From Drosophila miranda (lineage: Eukaryota > Arthropoda > Insecta > Diptera > Drosophilidae): a stretch of DNA of 64,000 nt. Within the stretch, counting starts at the first letter, position 1. Every line of letters begins with the position of its first letter. Under the pieces are notes generated by a model, which worked only from the letters and a program-made list of their open reading frames with translations, was not told where the DNA came from and ran no database searches. The position numbers were made by a program, and so were the translations under genes. Positions 49,663 through 62,884 of the stretch are shown one piece after another. The stretch spans positions 5,254,001 to 5,318,000 of the forward strand of contig NC_046673.1 of assembly GCF_003369915.1 (NCBI RefSeq). The letters run 5' to 3'.

Positions 49663-50705
49663 ATGAGCGAGGAAATTGAGGTTCTGGTCTTCGGTTCGGC
49701 CATCATAGATTTCATCTGGTAGGTCGCCATCCATCCACGGATGCGGATTGTGGAGACCAGACCAGCTGATCAGCACCTTCACTTTTACTTTGGCAGCTAC
49801 ACGCCCCGCCTGCCCAAGGCCGGGGAGACGCTTCACGGACACAAATTCCAGACCGGCTACGGCGGTAAGGGTGCGAATCAGTGTGTGGCGGCCGCTAGGC
49901 TGGGCTCAAGGACGGCGTTGGTTGCCAAACTAGGCGACGATAGCTTTGGCAGCGACTACCTTCGCCAGCTGCGAGAGGAGAACGTCAATGTAAGCCACGT
50001 GCAGCAGCTGACGGGCCAGAGCACGGGCATTGCCCAGATCGCAGTCTCCGACGATGGCGAGAACAACATCATCATTGTTGTAGGTGCCAATAACCAGCTT
50101 AGCGCCGACGACGTTTTCTTCGCCAAGGCACTGTTTGGCGAGGCCATGGTGCTCGTGTGCCAGCTGGAGACACCCGTTGCAGCCACGCTCCAAGCCCTGC
50201 GCTGCTTTAAGGGTGTTTCCATTGTAAACGCCGCACCGGCAATGGAGCAGACGCCACGAGAGCTGCTGGAGCTGGCCAACATATTCTGCGTGAACGAAAG
50301 CGAGGCTGCCATGATGACGGGAGTGTCCAGCGTGAGCAGCATAAAGTAAGTACTGGCCTTATCCTTCTGTGTCCCAACTAACAGATCCTCCCTTACAGGG
50401 AAGCTAACGACGCCTGCAAGCGGCTCATTGAAATGGGTGCTAACACGGTGATTCTCACACTGGGCCCTGTGGGAGCTGTGTGGGGAGCCAAAGATTCGCC
50501 CGGCAAATTCCAGCACGTGCCCGCTCCGCACGTCAACAAAGTGGTGGACACAACGGGCGCGGGTGACGCCTTCATCGGTGCACTAGCCCACAACCTGGCC
50601 CGCTTCCCAGATAGAACCCTCGACGCACACATTGCGGCCGCCTGTGAGGTGGCCTCACAGTCTGTCCAGCTGCCAGGGACCCAATCGAGCTTCCCCCGCG
50701 CTTAG
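49663..50705 (+). CDS. Ribokinase (PfkB family)
   Basis: Phosphorylates ribose to ribose-5-phosphate with ATP in the cytosol. Three exons: 49663-49718, 49797-50345, 50399-50705, giving 303 residues, the usual size for ribokinase. Introns are 78 and 53 nt. The protein opens MSEEIEVLVFGSAIIDFI. The PfkB N-terminal substrate signature TGYGGKGANQCVAAARLG is at about residues 39-56. The C-terminal signature DTTGAGDAFIGAL, with the catalytic Asp in GAGD, is at about residues 251-263. ANIFCVNESEA matches the family NxxE region. The D. melanogaster counterpart is, from memory, CG13369. Transcribed in the same direction as VPS37, 1.1 kb away. An AATAAA lies about 45 bp after the stop. Confidence 0.93.
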
Positions 50706-53700
50706 CGTGGCTGCAGGAGACTCTCTCTAGTCCCGTGTACTTATATCTAATAATAAACTCCACCTTGAAAAAAAATCTGTGCTTATCGTTGCTCAACGTA
50801 TATAAGTAAAAAAATATGAGAAGCAGGCTATAAATATCCCCTTTTTAAGATATGGCACCAGGGAACTAAATACTTACATCTGTGTGCACACGTCTAAAAA
50901 AATCGAATTTACAATATGAATGAGATTTAGCTGGATTTTTTTTTTAGGTAACACACCTTTAATATTTTCTCGTAGAGTCGTGCGTTAAGAATCACATGAA
51001 CATATATGATTTAGAGGTAGCTTTCAATCGGATTGAGCTAAATGATACAGTGATACCCATACCTATAGGTGGATAGAAATCAATCAGTTTCAGCTATATT
51101 ATTTATAGATATATTATGTAATGATGCAATTTGAATCATTTTTAGCTGAAATTTGTATTTAAAGACACCAATAGATTCTGTAAAAGCTTTAGGATACACT
51201 AGGACATATGTGGAAACAATGCCCTGGGCTGTATGGAACATAATGATTGCCAGTATTACAAATTTTACTAGTAACAAGCTATATATTAGAAGCATTTGTC
51301 CTCAGTTCGCCAGACTTGAGCCGGGGATGCCTTTTGGTTTTCTTTTGTACGATTTCACGTTTATATCTGAGGTTTATATATGGTTATGCTTTCAGTTTAT
51401 CGCATGTGGAGCATCGGATCTAGATTCTAGATAAATGCATATTTTCACGCCGATCATGATAAATATACATATATAAATATATGTGGTTGACGGGTTGACT
51501 CAGGACGCTCCAAGCCTTGTGGTTAAATAAAATGAAACGACAATTATATATATATTTTTTTTGCATTTTTATTTCGATTCTTCACTCCAGCTAATTATAT
51601 TTTAAACACATATTAAATTAGATTTGTATTTCCCATTCAGATAATGTTTTAAGTTTTTCTGGTTTAGTTAGACCCCTGGGGGTGGGGGTGTGGACAGGCC
51701 ATCGACTGCCGTCCCCTGTTCGATTGGCCGCAGCGATAGCTTGACGGCTTATCGCCCGACCAACAGCGGATCAGGATCGATCCGCTGGTCAATCGACAAT
51801 CGGACGGTAATCGGCGCGGATCCCGCCTGACTGTAATTTCGTTAAATTCTAATACCTTTCGCTTTTCCATTTCCTTTTCTATATCCATTTCCACTTCCAT
51901 TTCTTATTTTTTCTTTTCATTTTTACTCTTCTTTTTCTCTTGCATGTACAAATATTGGTATGTATAAGTTAAGTATAGTTGGTTGGGGGACTGCGGCTCT
52001 TCGCCGAGCTTTGGGATGGGAAGATGGGGGGTCGGGCATGCCTGGGAATTAGTATTTGTAGTTTTAGTCGGCTTTCTCAGTAGAAGTAGTTGAGTACATA
52101 TGTTTCTTTGTATGTTTATATAGAAGTATGTATACGTTTGTATAAATTTAGAGTTAGTTTCAATGCCAGGCCAATGCCCATTGACACGCTTGTAGACGTT
52201 GTCGTTATCATCACGGCATCATCTTTCTAGGGGGGTACATACGATCCATCTATTCGTATGGGTAATGGGTATGGGTATGGGTACTACAACTATCAACTAG
52301 GTGTTTATAGAATTCTTTGTTTAGCTATGCAATAGACTTAGTCATATGTTTATGGTTATAGTTTCTCATTTATTTTGCTCTCCATTTTTTTATTGTTACT
52401 GCTGCTTATCGGCAAATCAACAAGTGCAAACAATACGGAAATTATGCAATTCGAACTCTACGAAACACATGCCAACCGACCCCAAAAATTGCCGTGCATT
52501 TACCTTGAGGGCTGGGTCTACGTTTCAATCACTATACTTTTTGTTATCCTACGCAAAATACACTCCCTTAAGTATATATGTATGTACAAAAATGTAGTTG
52601 AGAGAGATGAATAAAAATTTATACGGACATGATTCGTATGGTAAAGACAGTGTAACAGGAATTCGGGCTTTGCTTAATTTTCTACGCAGATCATTTTGTT
52701 CTGATTTTACATCGAACTTTACAAACGGGTCTTAAGTTGCAATTTGTATGTACAAAAAAATGTTAAAATTGTTTCAAATAATTTGTTTGTGTAAATAGTA
52801 TCCAAATACCCATCTTTCTGTTTAATATTCAGAACAGAATGTTGTAGTTTTATAAAGCAAACATGCATCTTGCGTATGATAACCACACATCGAGTAGTGG
52901 AACCATTGTGCCCAACTACAAGGGATGTACGATTCATTTCTGGGGCCGACTTTATCGTGTCAACTGGATAAATATGCTAACTACGCTCATTAAATAGCGA
53001 AATGAAGAAATTTTAGTTCCTGGGTCTGTTGGCTTCCAGACTCCGAAAAGCTCTTGCGCAGCCACAAACCGTACACGAATTTGGGGTCAAATATAGAAAA
53101 TAAATAAGTAATTACAAAGCGCCATCGGCTTTTTGGATGGGATGGGGGAGGGCACTGAGAGGCGAATCACTGCCAAGGGGAATCTCCTCTCCCTGTTTTT
53201 TTCTTCTTTTTTTCGTATGTTAGATGGTGGAGGGCTAACATTTTTACTATATTATATACACATACACGCAACTACATGTTACATAAATACACACACATAA
53301 GAAACGTTGATTTGAATGTTTGTTTATAATTTATATATATAAATATATATAACACAGGCCAACAGGGGTGTTGCTGCAGTACTACACTTCACTGTTCAAC
53401 GTTAATACACACATATACACTCCTCTAAGATGTGCTAAATTTGTAATTTATTGATGTTCTATGCAGATTATAAAAACGAATGATGCAGTGTATCTTTGAG
53501 AGGTCTGTGTCCATGTTAACGTGTAATATGTATACGTATATTTATATATATAATATAATTTATATTTCAGAGTTAATTTGCATTATCTTTCGTATAATTT
53601 CAATTTGTTTTTGTTTCTCTTTTTTTTTTAGTTATTTTTGTGGGTTTTTCTGGCTCTTTTGTCGCTAAATAGTTATAATTTTTTCTAAAAATTGATGCAG

Positions 53701-53895
53701 TGTACATTGGCTTAGTTTGACTTAGTGGTTGCATATCATTTGTTTTGTAGAATTGTCCTTATTCGTGGATTACATATTCATACTCTTCAGTATATAACGG
53801 GTAATCCTCCCTGCAACTTGATTAAAATTACATTTTCTTTTATAAACGTTCCTTCTCGTTTCTTTTTCTCTAGATGGATGGAAGGGAAGTATCCA

Positions 53896-53913
53896 GAGAG
53901 AGAGAGAGAGAGA
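53896..53913. repeat. (GA)n microsatellite
   Basis: About nine GA units within the T-rich interval. Could serve as GAGA factor binding DNA, but no supporting context. Confidence 0.7.
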
Positions 53914-54267
53914 CAGCTATTGCTGACTAAGCGTAAAGCGCTGTCTGCCTGTTTCCCTCGCACTCTTCTCTCCATCTCTCTCTTTTCCGTAATACAGCAC
54001 CACTTTTCCAATGTTTCAAAATTTCTTCGCTTTATCTTATTTTTTTGCCTTTCAAATGTGTGTGTGTGGGTCTTTTTTTGATTAACTTTAAATAGTTACG
54101 CGTTTTTAATAATTTTGAATTTTTTTTGTTTTGCTTTAGACACTTTTTTCTTTGTTTTGTTTAAAGTTATGTCTTAAATATCTTAGTCGAATTTAAATAA
54201 TTAACGACTGGCATTCTCAAAAAAAATCTGTTCATCATATGTCTATGTATCATGTATCATGTATATA

Positions 54268-54300
54268 TATATGTGTGTTTGTGTGTGTGTGTGGGTGTAT
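54268..54300. repeat. (TG)n microsatellite
   Basis: Interrupted TG run next to a TA-rich tract in the T-rich interval. Confidence 0.75.
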
Positions 54301-56238
54301 ATAATGAATATTCCTATGTAGGTGCGTTTTTAATTCTACGGATTTTTTTTTATATTAATTTTCTCCATTTAATTTTTGTTTTTTGACTCATTTTGTGGTT
54401 TTTATACGGTTTTCGTCCGGTTTCTGGTTTATTGGAACTGTTTCCTGTTTTTTTTTTACTCTCGGAAAGGCCTGCTGAGGCTCTCTCTCGCTGCTAAACG
54501 GCGGCATTTTTCGTAGGTGCTTGATAGTTTTTTTTTTTTTGTTGTTGTTTGTTTGTTTTGTGTGTGTTTTGTGGTTTTAACATACATACATTTTCATTTC
54601 ATCCCCTCATGCGGCTTCTTTATGGCTAGCCGTATAGATCTTAACTCTAGATAATAATTATTCATGCACACATATCATATCATTTGTTGTGTGCTTTCTC
54701 GTTTTCGGTTTTTTCTTTTTCTTTTGCGGCTTCTTTTTTTAACAATTAAACGCAAAACTATTCAAGTTCTTAGCTGGGTTTTGTTATTTTGTTTTCGTTA
54801 TGCTGTGGTTTTTGCATCCTATGTACACGAGACTATATGCTAGTGTTCAATCGGTTCCGTTCCTCTACCTCCCCTCACTTCCCTGTGGGCTGACTCTGAC
54901 TATAACTAAACTAGTTTGCTCAATCTTACTCGAAGTTGTGATAAAATATACTCGTACAAGCTACAGGCGCGCGCATTAAAGCGGAGAAACACAAAGGCAT
55001 TAAAAAATACAAAAAAAAGAATGGTTGCTTTCGTAATAGTAGTAATAGTAGTTAAAATTAGAGCTCGTAAGTGTAATAGTAATAGTAAAACGTAGCGTTT
55101 TAAGGAGCCAGAAACTTGTAAATTAACAAAAGCAGTTCCAAATGCTGACTGAACATCGCCTGCTATCTGAATCGTACTCCGAATAACCGGTCCAAACTAA
55201 GTGTTTAATAAATATTCATATTTTACGTCACCGACTTGGCCTATTGTAGGGATCAAGGATTTCTTATGGGGATTTTCTTCCCTTGTTTTTGTTTGTTCTA
55301 TTCACAGCGGTACTAATGGATTGAGAGTTCGTTCTTCTACATCTTATTTTTTGTCTAACCAAATCGTCCAACAAAATCATCTTTGTCCTCGTCTCGTCTT
55401 CATATTTATCATGATCTAACGTCTTGTGTGTCGCCCCCGATAACTTTTCCATCATTGATTATAATCTTCTGCCTTGTTATTCTTATTCTTTTTCTTTGTC
55501 TTTGCCGGGATCTGTTTTCACTCGATCTTCTTGATATTGTTCTTTTTGGCTTTGCCTTGCCTTGCCCTCTTGACTCTCCTACCTGGCTTTGCTAATGGAA
55601 GAGACACGGTCCTATCAGCTATGTCCTATGTTATGTTCTGGTTCCATTCGAATGATTTTTTCCTAGTTTTTCATGGTTTTATTTGACACTCATGGTGGTT
55701 TTAGTTTTGCCGCTCGCGGTTTTAAATTCTAATCGATAGTTAATCAATAGTTTGTTACATTAATTAGCACAAAAGCGTTTGGTTATAGCATATCCGTGTG
55801 TATCCTGTGTGTGTATCTGTGTACAATCGATGGCCCAGCACGAAGCAAACAAAAATGCAACTTTAACAGACATGCAATACAAACTAATCCTCCTTTTCGT
55901 TTTTGTAGTTCTGATCCCCTCGCTGATTGCCGCCTGATGTGGCGGCTGCGGTATCTGCTTCGACCGGCTCCTCCTAGATCTCCTGTTCGGGCTCTTGGTA
56001 GAACAATACATGCTTGCTGGTGGAAATGGCGTGCCAAGCTGCGGGACGAGACGATATGGATATCAAATTATTCGTATTTGATGATAAAAATAGTGCGAAT
56101 AATCCTAACAAATCAATTACGCAAGTTCGGAAACATAATAATAATAAACACTAGGTTTATAACTAACTAGGTTATGCACAGCCTTCTGTGCATTAATCCT
56201 GACCAAAATGAATATTGACAAGGGACTCGATTTCTCGA

Positions 56239-59200
56239 TTACTCACTGCTTGAAATGTAGTCTACGATTGGATCCGTGCAGGATGACGATGCAACAGCCT
56301 CGGCATCAGCCTCCGCTTTCACTTCTGCCTCCTCCTCCACGTCTACGTCCGCATCTCTGAGGTCGGCCAGGAAGCTCAGATCTTCTAGGTCCTCGTCGTA
56401 GTCCTGTACGCCAACATTGTAGGTCGTATAGACGGGCGCAATCTTCGATTTGGCAACTGGGCTCTGATGCTGCTGCTGCTTGGACTTGGACAGGGACTGC
56501 GAGGACTCCAGTTCCTGGGAATTTCTGCGACTGCAGCTGTTACTGCGTGCTGCGGCCGCGGCCCGGGCAGCGGCTATGATGGCCGCCTCAATGTCATTGC
56601 AGGTCTCCAACTGTTGCATGGAGATGGGGACATTCGGCAGCGGCTCCTCACTACTGCTGCTGGCCCGGCTAAGGAACTGGTTGATGTGGTCCTTCACGGA
56701 CGTGTTGGCGGCACCATAGAAACCACTATCGCTGGACTGGTTCGCCACATGGGCCGCACCGGATCCCGATCCCGAGCGCAAGCCCATCGGACCATTGCCT
56801 CCAGATGAGGAGGATATCGAAACGGATGACGACGAGTTGGAATTTGGCGCCGACTCGGACGAAGGTGTTGAGGATGTCGACGAGTTGATGATGCTGGATG
56901 AGCCCGAGTTTGTGGAAATGGCCGCTGAGTTTGGCGACGACGACTGCACGGCCTCGCCTGAGATCGATAGCATGTCCAAACTGGCCGAGCTGTTGACCAC
57001 ATCAGAGGCAGCGCCCGAATCATTCAGTATCAGCTGCTGGTAGCTACTGGAGCTAACATCCGACTGAGTGGCTGTGGCGTTTTCTGTCTCCTTCTTCTCA
57101 GTTTTGTCCTCCCCGATTTGTTCTGGTTCTGCTTCTGGAATCTGATTATCATCCTCCTCCTCATCCAAATTCTCATCCATGGGCTCTGGCTTGTCCATCT
57201 GTGTGGCTAATGGCTTTGCCTGTGGCTCTGCCTGCGGCATGGGCCCTGGCTGTGGCTCTGCCTGTGGCTTTGTTGGCTCTGCCTGTGCTTTCGGCTGCGA
57301 CTCTGGTGGTTTCACCTTCTCACTCTTCTCCTTCTCCTTTTCTTTCTCTTTCTCTTTTTCATTTTCCTTCTCGTCTTTCTTGTCGTCGAAGAGCTTCAGC
57401 TCATCCTCGTTGAAATCCCCAAAGATGAACTCGTTGTTGAGTCCCTCCTCTTCCGAGTCGCGATCATCGTTGAGTATTATCACCGCCGGCCGACCAGCGA
57501 TAAGCTCAGGTGTCAGCTTGCTGCTGGTGTGGGACATCTTGTGGCCCATCTTCTTGGTCCCCTCGGTCTGGGTGGCCGTCGTCGACTTCTGGGCAACTGG
57601 CATGGACACTGGAGCAGTCGCCGCCTCTTCGTTACCAAGCTTCATGGACTTCTTGCTGCTGGTACTGCCAGAGCTGCTGCTGGTGGTGCTGCTTGCGCTG
57701 CTGTATGACAGGTCCTTTGACTTTGTCTTGGACTTGGCTGAGGTAGTTGGTAATGATGTGGTTCCCGTGGATTTGTCCACCATCTGTAACTTGGTTGCGG
57801 CAGCAAAGTTGAAAATTGATGACGAGCCCGTCCCCGCGGACGAACCTGAACTAGAAGTTGGATAGACGCCGGCTGTCAGGGACACATTGGTTGTGCTATG
57901 CCTCTTGACAGTCTTCTCAAGGGCTGGGTACTGCTGATCGAGGTTGCTGCTGTTGAACGTATAAGTGGCATCGTGCTCCACACTCTTGGACTTTTGCAGC
58001 GCCGGCTGTGACGAGGACAGGCTGCTGCTGGGGGCAGTCGTGCAAGTGGGGGTGAGCTCTGGCGAGGCATCAACGTCGCTGGTGCTGCTGGCAGGTGTCG
58101 CATTCAGGCTCTTCGAGTAACTGATCGATCCCGCCGACGACGAGTTGTTGCTAGAACTGGCCACCTGATTGGTGGCAGTGTTACTGCTAGTGCTGGTGGC
58201 GGTGCTGATGGCTACCGGTATGGATAGAGCTACTGGCAGCTCTGGGAAATCGGGTTTGACCTTAGACTTGCTGCCCTTGCCGCCGGCGGGCTTATCAGCC
58301 CCACCAGCTCCCGCAGCTGATTCGGACGGCTCTGGGTCGCTGGCATTTGCACTGCCAGTGCCACTGGCATTCTTCAGGGCCTCCCGCTTGTTGCGGGCTA
58401 TGTCCGCATAGGAAATTGGAGCTGGTGCCAGGGTCTTTTTCTTAACCTGACGTTGGGTGGCGGCCTGCGCTGCCCGCTCCTTGTTGTTGGTGGTGCCGGC
58501 GCCGCCGCCGCCGCCGCTGCTGAAGCCGAGACTCTTCTTCTTGACCGTCTGGATCGGCAGCGAGTGGACTGAGTCGAGATCACTGGAATCAGATTTCTCC
58601 GAGGGCGGCATCGAGGATGTGGACTTGCGTCGCGAGCTGTCCTTTTTGACCGAACCCGACCCACCATGATGATGATGATGATGGTAATGATGATGGTGGT
58701 GATGGTGATGCTGCGGCTGCGCATCCTGGTACTGCGGCTGCTGCTGCTGTGCCGACTTGCTCGGATACTGGCCATGATGGTTGCTGGAGCCGGAGCCAGA
58801 GCCGGAGCCCGTGCCGCTGTTGGTGTACGCCGTGTAGTAGTGCGTGCGCTGGGACATCATGTTGGAGGAGGCAGATTTTGTGATCTGCTGCATGCGCTGC
58901 AGATTGCCTCCCGCGTGGGCAGCGGCTGCAACGGCCGCATCGTCCATGGTGACGGCTCGCTGCTTCTTTGGTTTCTTCTTCTTTGTCACCACATGGAATT
59001 CGGCTGTCTCGGAGAGGACGGTGTTCAGGGCATCCAATTCGGACATACAAGAGAGGGCCGGCAGGGAGAGCGGCATCGGTTCCGCCTCGATATCGGGCTC
59101 AGAGCGGGCCGCAGCCTTACCCAAGCCTGGCTTGCGATATTCCTGATCCCCCAGATACTGCAGCTCCTCGGTGCCCCAGGAACGGCGCTCTCCTTTCCGC

Positions 59201-62200
59201 TGCTGAGCGGCGGTTTCAGCGACCTTACGTACTTGGACTTGGACAGGTGTGACCTGCTGCTGCTCCTTGCTGCAGTTCTTGCTAATGTCCGCCACGGAGG
59301 CAGAGTTGTGTTTGCCACTGCCACTGGCATTCGCATTGGTGGAGTCCTTCTTCTGGGGCATCATCTCGGTGGTGGCCGACTCGCGCTTGAGGTCGTCCGC
59401 CTCCATTTTGGAACAGCTACGCAGCTCCTCTAGCGAGTTGCTCTTCTTAAGCTTCTGGTTTTGCTTCTTGCGCTCCTTTTTCTTCTGTCCGCCACTGTTG
59501 CCATCGTTCTCGATGTACTTGACCAGCTGCTCCACCGACTCTTTGCCGCGATACCCGGCCACTGACTCGGCATCCACAGTGGTTGTGTTGCGCTCCTGCT
59601 GCGACCTCTTCTTTGACTTGGTCTTGGTCGGCTGTCCCCCAGTGCCGGCACCGGCACTAACTCCGACTCCGGGACCCACTCCAACTCCGGCTGCGGCTCC
59701 GTTTCCTCCCGATCCGTTCCCCACGTTAACCTGCTGCAACTGGCTATTGAAGGAGGCCGCCACTGCAGCGGCTGCCATTGCAGTGGTTGTTGTGTTGCTT
59801 CCGGTTGTGAGCAGCGTGGACACGCTGTTCTGGCGGCTTGTGGACGATGGCGGTGCATTTGCACCCATCGTAGTGGTGATCAGGGCCGTAAACTGATTGG
59901 ATCCGCTTCCGCCGTTGCCATTGGCATTGCCATTGCCATTTCCATTGCTACTGCTGCTGCTTGGCGTGCCATTGGCGCCGTACCCATCACTCAGGGCGTT
60001 GCCATTCTCATCGAGGTTACGCTTTGGATATAAGATGTTTTTGTAACTGGTTTTTGCTTTGTGAGTCGTTGGTACTTACCGATGTGGACTTGGCACCCGT
60101 TACCACGGGACCCGCACGACCGCTTTTCCTGCCAAACACATCCCCCGAGGATGCGGCTCGGCTTGAATGGGATACCGTTGACGTATCGGCGTAGACCGAG
60201 GAGCAGGCCGTATAGCTGTCGCTCAGCGACACATAGCCGGCGTCTACTTTGCGGGTGGGATCGTCTACTCCCCTTTCAAAGTGTCCACCAGCCGAATACT
60301 GTGCCTGGAGTTGCATGTTCTGTTGGTGTACATGCATGTGGGGCACTCCGAGTGACCTGATGCCAACGGGCCCCAATAACGGCAGGGTTTCTCCGATTTG
60401 ATACTCGCCTCCAATGGCCGAATCCCCCGACTCGGGCTGCTGCTGGCTGTAGTTTTGCATGAAATTGTCGAGCACCTTTGTGCTGAGATACGACGCTGAT
60501 TGATTGGCGCCGCCTGCTTTCTTCTTTCTTGGTCCGCGATTGTCCCCCGAAAGCTGAACACGGAAAAGAACAGGAGGAAACGGAGAAAACGAAAGTTAGT
60601 ATATTTCTAAACACGAAATCAGATTCGATCGCGACATTGCAAACGCCCTTTTTTAGACTTTTACAAATCACAAATTCAAAGGGAAAATGTACAGAAATGT
60701 CCTGGCCCCCTGTGTTAGTTCCGACTACCCCGTTCGAAGTGAATATGATATGATGATCCCACCTATTCGGCCAGTAGATGGGTGCGGAGTCCTCCATCTA
60801 TCCCTTCTACCTATGCATCATACCAGATTTTGTCCACAACTTTCTTAAATCAATGGTATCGTAATACTTGGGATATTCATATATAACGCTTGGGACAGGC
60901 ACGCAGGGCATAAATACGTAATACATACATACAGATACAGATACATATACATATACATATGAATGGAAAGGAATTTAATGCGCGTGGTTGTGTCTGTATG
61001 GAATAGGTGTTAGTATATGTGTGTGGGTGTTTGTGGGGTAGACATAACTTGATTAATTCTACATTTCCATTTAGAGACTTTGTCCGCAAGAGACGACGTA
61101 TAGAGGAATATTGATTATTGCGATTACTACAGGTTTATGGATTACTAATTGAATTATGCTGCTCGCTGGCGGACCATGCCGCGCCATTGAAGGGCAGCTG
61201 GCGACCTTACAGCGTCGCATCTTACCGCCTCAAATGGACTTGACCCAATTTGCCACCCATCGGTTTCGATTAGACTCGATTTAGCTATCTCCCAGAGCGT
61301 TTGATCCATACAGACGTCCCATTGTTTCAGTGTATCATCGCTTACCTCCAACAGGCAGTATTCTTGGATTGGGCCAGCGCCTGCGGCACCACCACCCGTC
61401 TCATCATCGTCCATATCGAACTGGGTGCCGGCCTCAGCCTCGCCCAGGTGGCTGGGCAGGCTGCTGCAGCTGCCGGCACTGTTCTTGCCAGCTGCAGCCT
61501 GGGACTGGGATGACTCGGCCATAGTCTGTTTCAGCTTGGCATCCATAGACGTTGTCGCTGGCTCAAAGTTGACGCTGCTCGGAAGGCTTCCTCCCTCGCG
61601 CTGCCGTCCCGACACCGACCAGTTCTTGATCTTTTTCGAGGCAGAGGGTGCGTTTTGGTGGTTGTTGTTGTTGTTGTTGTGCTGCTGCTGCTGCTGGTGG
61701 CGACGGTTCGCACGTCCACTCAGCTGGTAATCACAGTTGAAACGTTGGGTTGTCGCCGATGTAGCTGCCGCCGCTGTTGCTGCTGCTGCCGCCGCTGCAG
61801 ATGTGGTGGCCGCCCCACTTCGATGAGCCGCCTCGACAAGATCCTGCAAGGAGCCGCCCTGCTTGTGACGCTCCCCGGATCGATTGTTTGTGTGGTGGGT
61901 GTTGTTGTTACTGCTGCTGCTAATGCCGGCTACCCCGGATGTGGACGCTGACGTCGCTAGAGTGGTTGGGTTGAGTGTGAGGCAGGATTTAATGGCACGA
62001 TAAGAGATCTCTTCGTCGTACTCAGCCTTTTTGAGCATTTGCTGCACACCAAAAGGGATTGGATCGAGATTAGGGCTGTGAAAAAGCGCGTGAGAGGTTA
62101 GAGTACTTACCAGAAAACGCTCGCTTTTGTTTTTCCTGTCGCCTGGATTACGGTACCAATAGGCCTCCTCGAGAAGCTTCTTCAGTGACGCATCATCGAG

Positions 62201-62239
62201 ATCATTGAAGTCGCTATCTTCCCAGGCATCGTATTTTGT
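56239..62239 (-). CDS. Large low-complexity protein, 5' partial, function not recognised
   Basis: Four coding exons on the minus strand: 62239-62111, 62041-61226, 60553-60080, 60021-56239. All join in phase 0, giving 1734 visible residues to TAA. The first visible exon follows an acceptor (catcttgcag), so at least one 5' exon is missing. It begins TKYDAWEDSDFNDL and has LLEEAYWYRNPGDRKNKSE. The second exon carries poly-Asn/His/Ala and a conserved-looking QWDVCMDQTLWEIAKSSL. The third has KKKAGGANQSASYLSTKV and many Ser/Gln. The fourth is rich in Ser, Gly, Lys and Glu: KKKERKKQNQKLKKSNSLEE, a poly-His tract near 58670, SYADIARNKRE, FPELPVALS, RPAVIILNDDRDSEEE, FIFGDFNEDELKLFDDK, a Glu-Lys alternating run near 57335 and an acidic C-terminus. 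No enzyme or fold signature is seen. Short islands look conserved, the rest disordered. Family unknown. Confidence 0.8.
57335..57372 (-). repeat. Alternating Lys-Glu codon repeat
   Basis: Codons AAA/AAG and GAG/GAA alternate for about a dozen residues, predicted to form a charged single alpha-helix or disordered linker within the large minus-strand protein. Confidence 0.8.
62042..62110 (-). other. In-frame 69-nt intron lacking stop codons
   Basis: A GTAAGT donor (62110-62105) and a TGTGCAG acceptor (62048-62042) flank 69 nt that is open in the coding frame. Splicing joins SERFL to QMLKKAEYD. Retention would add 23 residues without a frameshift. Confidence 0.7.
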
Positions 62240-62245
62240 CTGCAA

Positions 62246-62884
62246 GATGTATCAAGCGTCTTTAAAATATAATGTTTTCAACGTTTCGCGACATTGCAAA
62301 AAAAATAGATTACACACACTAACGCACACACATTCACACGCACCGCACTCCAGCGTCGAGCATAACCTCACTAGGAAGCGACTTTCAATCCGAACGCATG
62401 CGAGGCTCTAACACTTCTACTTTGTTCAATGCACTTTTCCAAGCAGTATGACAATTGTTTTAAATCAAAGCTTATAAAAACACAAAACACATGCGGAATG
62501 GTGGAAACACACGACTCAAATAAATGGGTATAATAAAATAGAGATGTATGTTTGTTTGTATGTATATAAAGTGCGGCGGTTCAGTCACGGATGTGGTTTG
62601 CTTAAATATGTACAGATTTCTGTTGTTTATACAGTTATTTTATCGCTTCAGAAATTCGAACCAAAGCCACACACAAATGTCGACTGCGATCTGCAGAACA
62701 ATTTCTCAAACTAATTTTCGTTCCTTTCCTTATGCGTTTTCTTTGCGGGCAGCGCAATACAGCACTACTATAACGGTTAACCTCTCAATTGCGGACCTCC
62801 TTTTTGTACCATCTTCTTTATACATACATATATGTGTGTGTGTGTGCGTGTGTTGATAGGAATGTTCGGGAACATGTTCGCATA
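62246..62884. other. Intron or upstream DNA of the large minus-strand gene
   Basis: No supported coding sequence. CA-rich simple sequence near 62311-62345 and a TG run near 62829-62848. Confidence 0.4.

Larger units (their letters stand above)
50706..56238 (-). other. Gene-free, T-rich DNA; possible long 3' UTR of the minus-strand gene
   Basis: Apart from the short ribokinase 3' UTR, no coding sequence is supported. Read on the minus strand, the stretch follows the stop codon at 56239, is A-rich and holds many AATAAA hexamers. It contains three minus-strand UGUACAUA Pumilio-type motifs (about 52579-52586, 52748-52755 and 54822-54829). The 3' end cannot be set; a UTR of up to 4-5 kb is possible. 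Confidence 0.4.

Noticed and set aside
53725..54081. 118-codon open frame
   Set aside because: Phe/Ser/Leu-rich sequence from T-rich DNA without domain; overlaps a GA microsatellite.
56467..59896. Several plus-strand frames up to 255 codons
   Set aside because: Antisense of the large minus-strand exon, which is stop-poor on both strands because of its composition.
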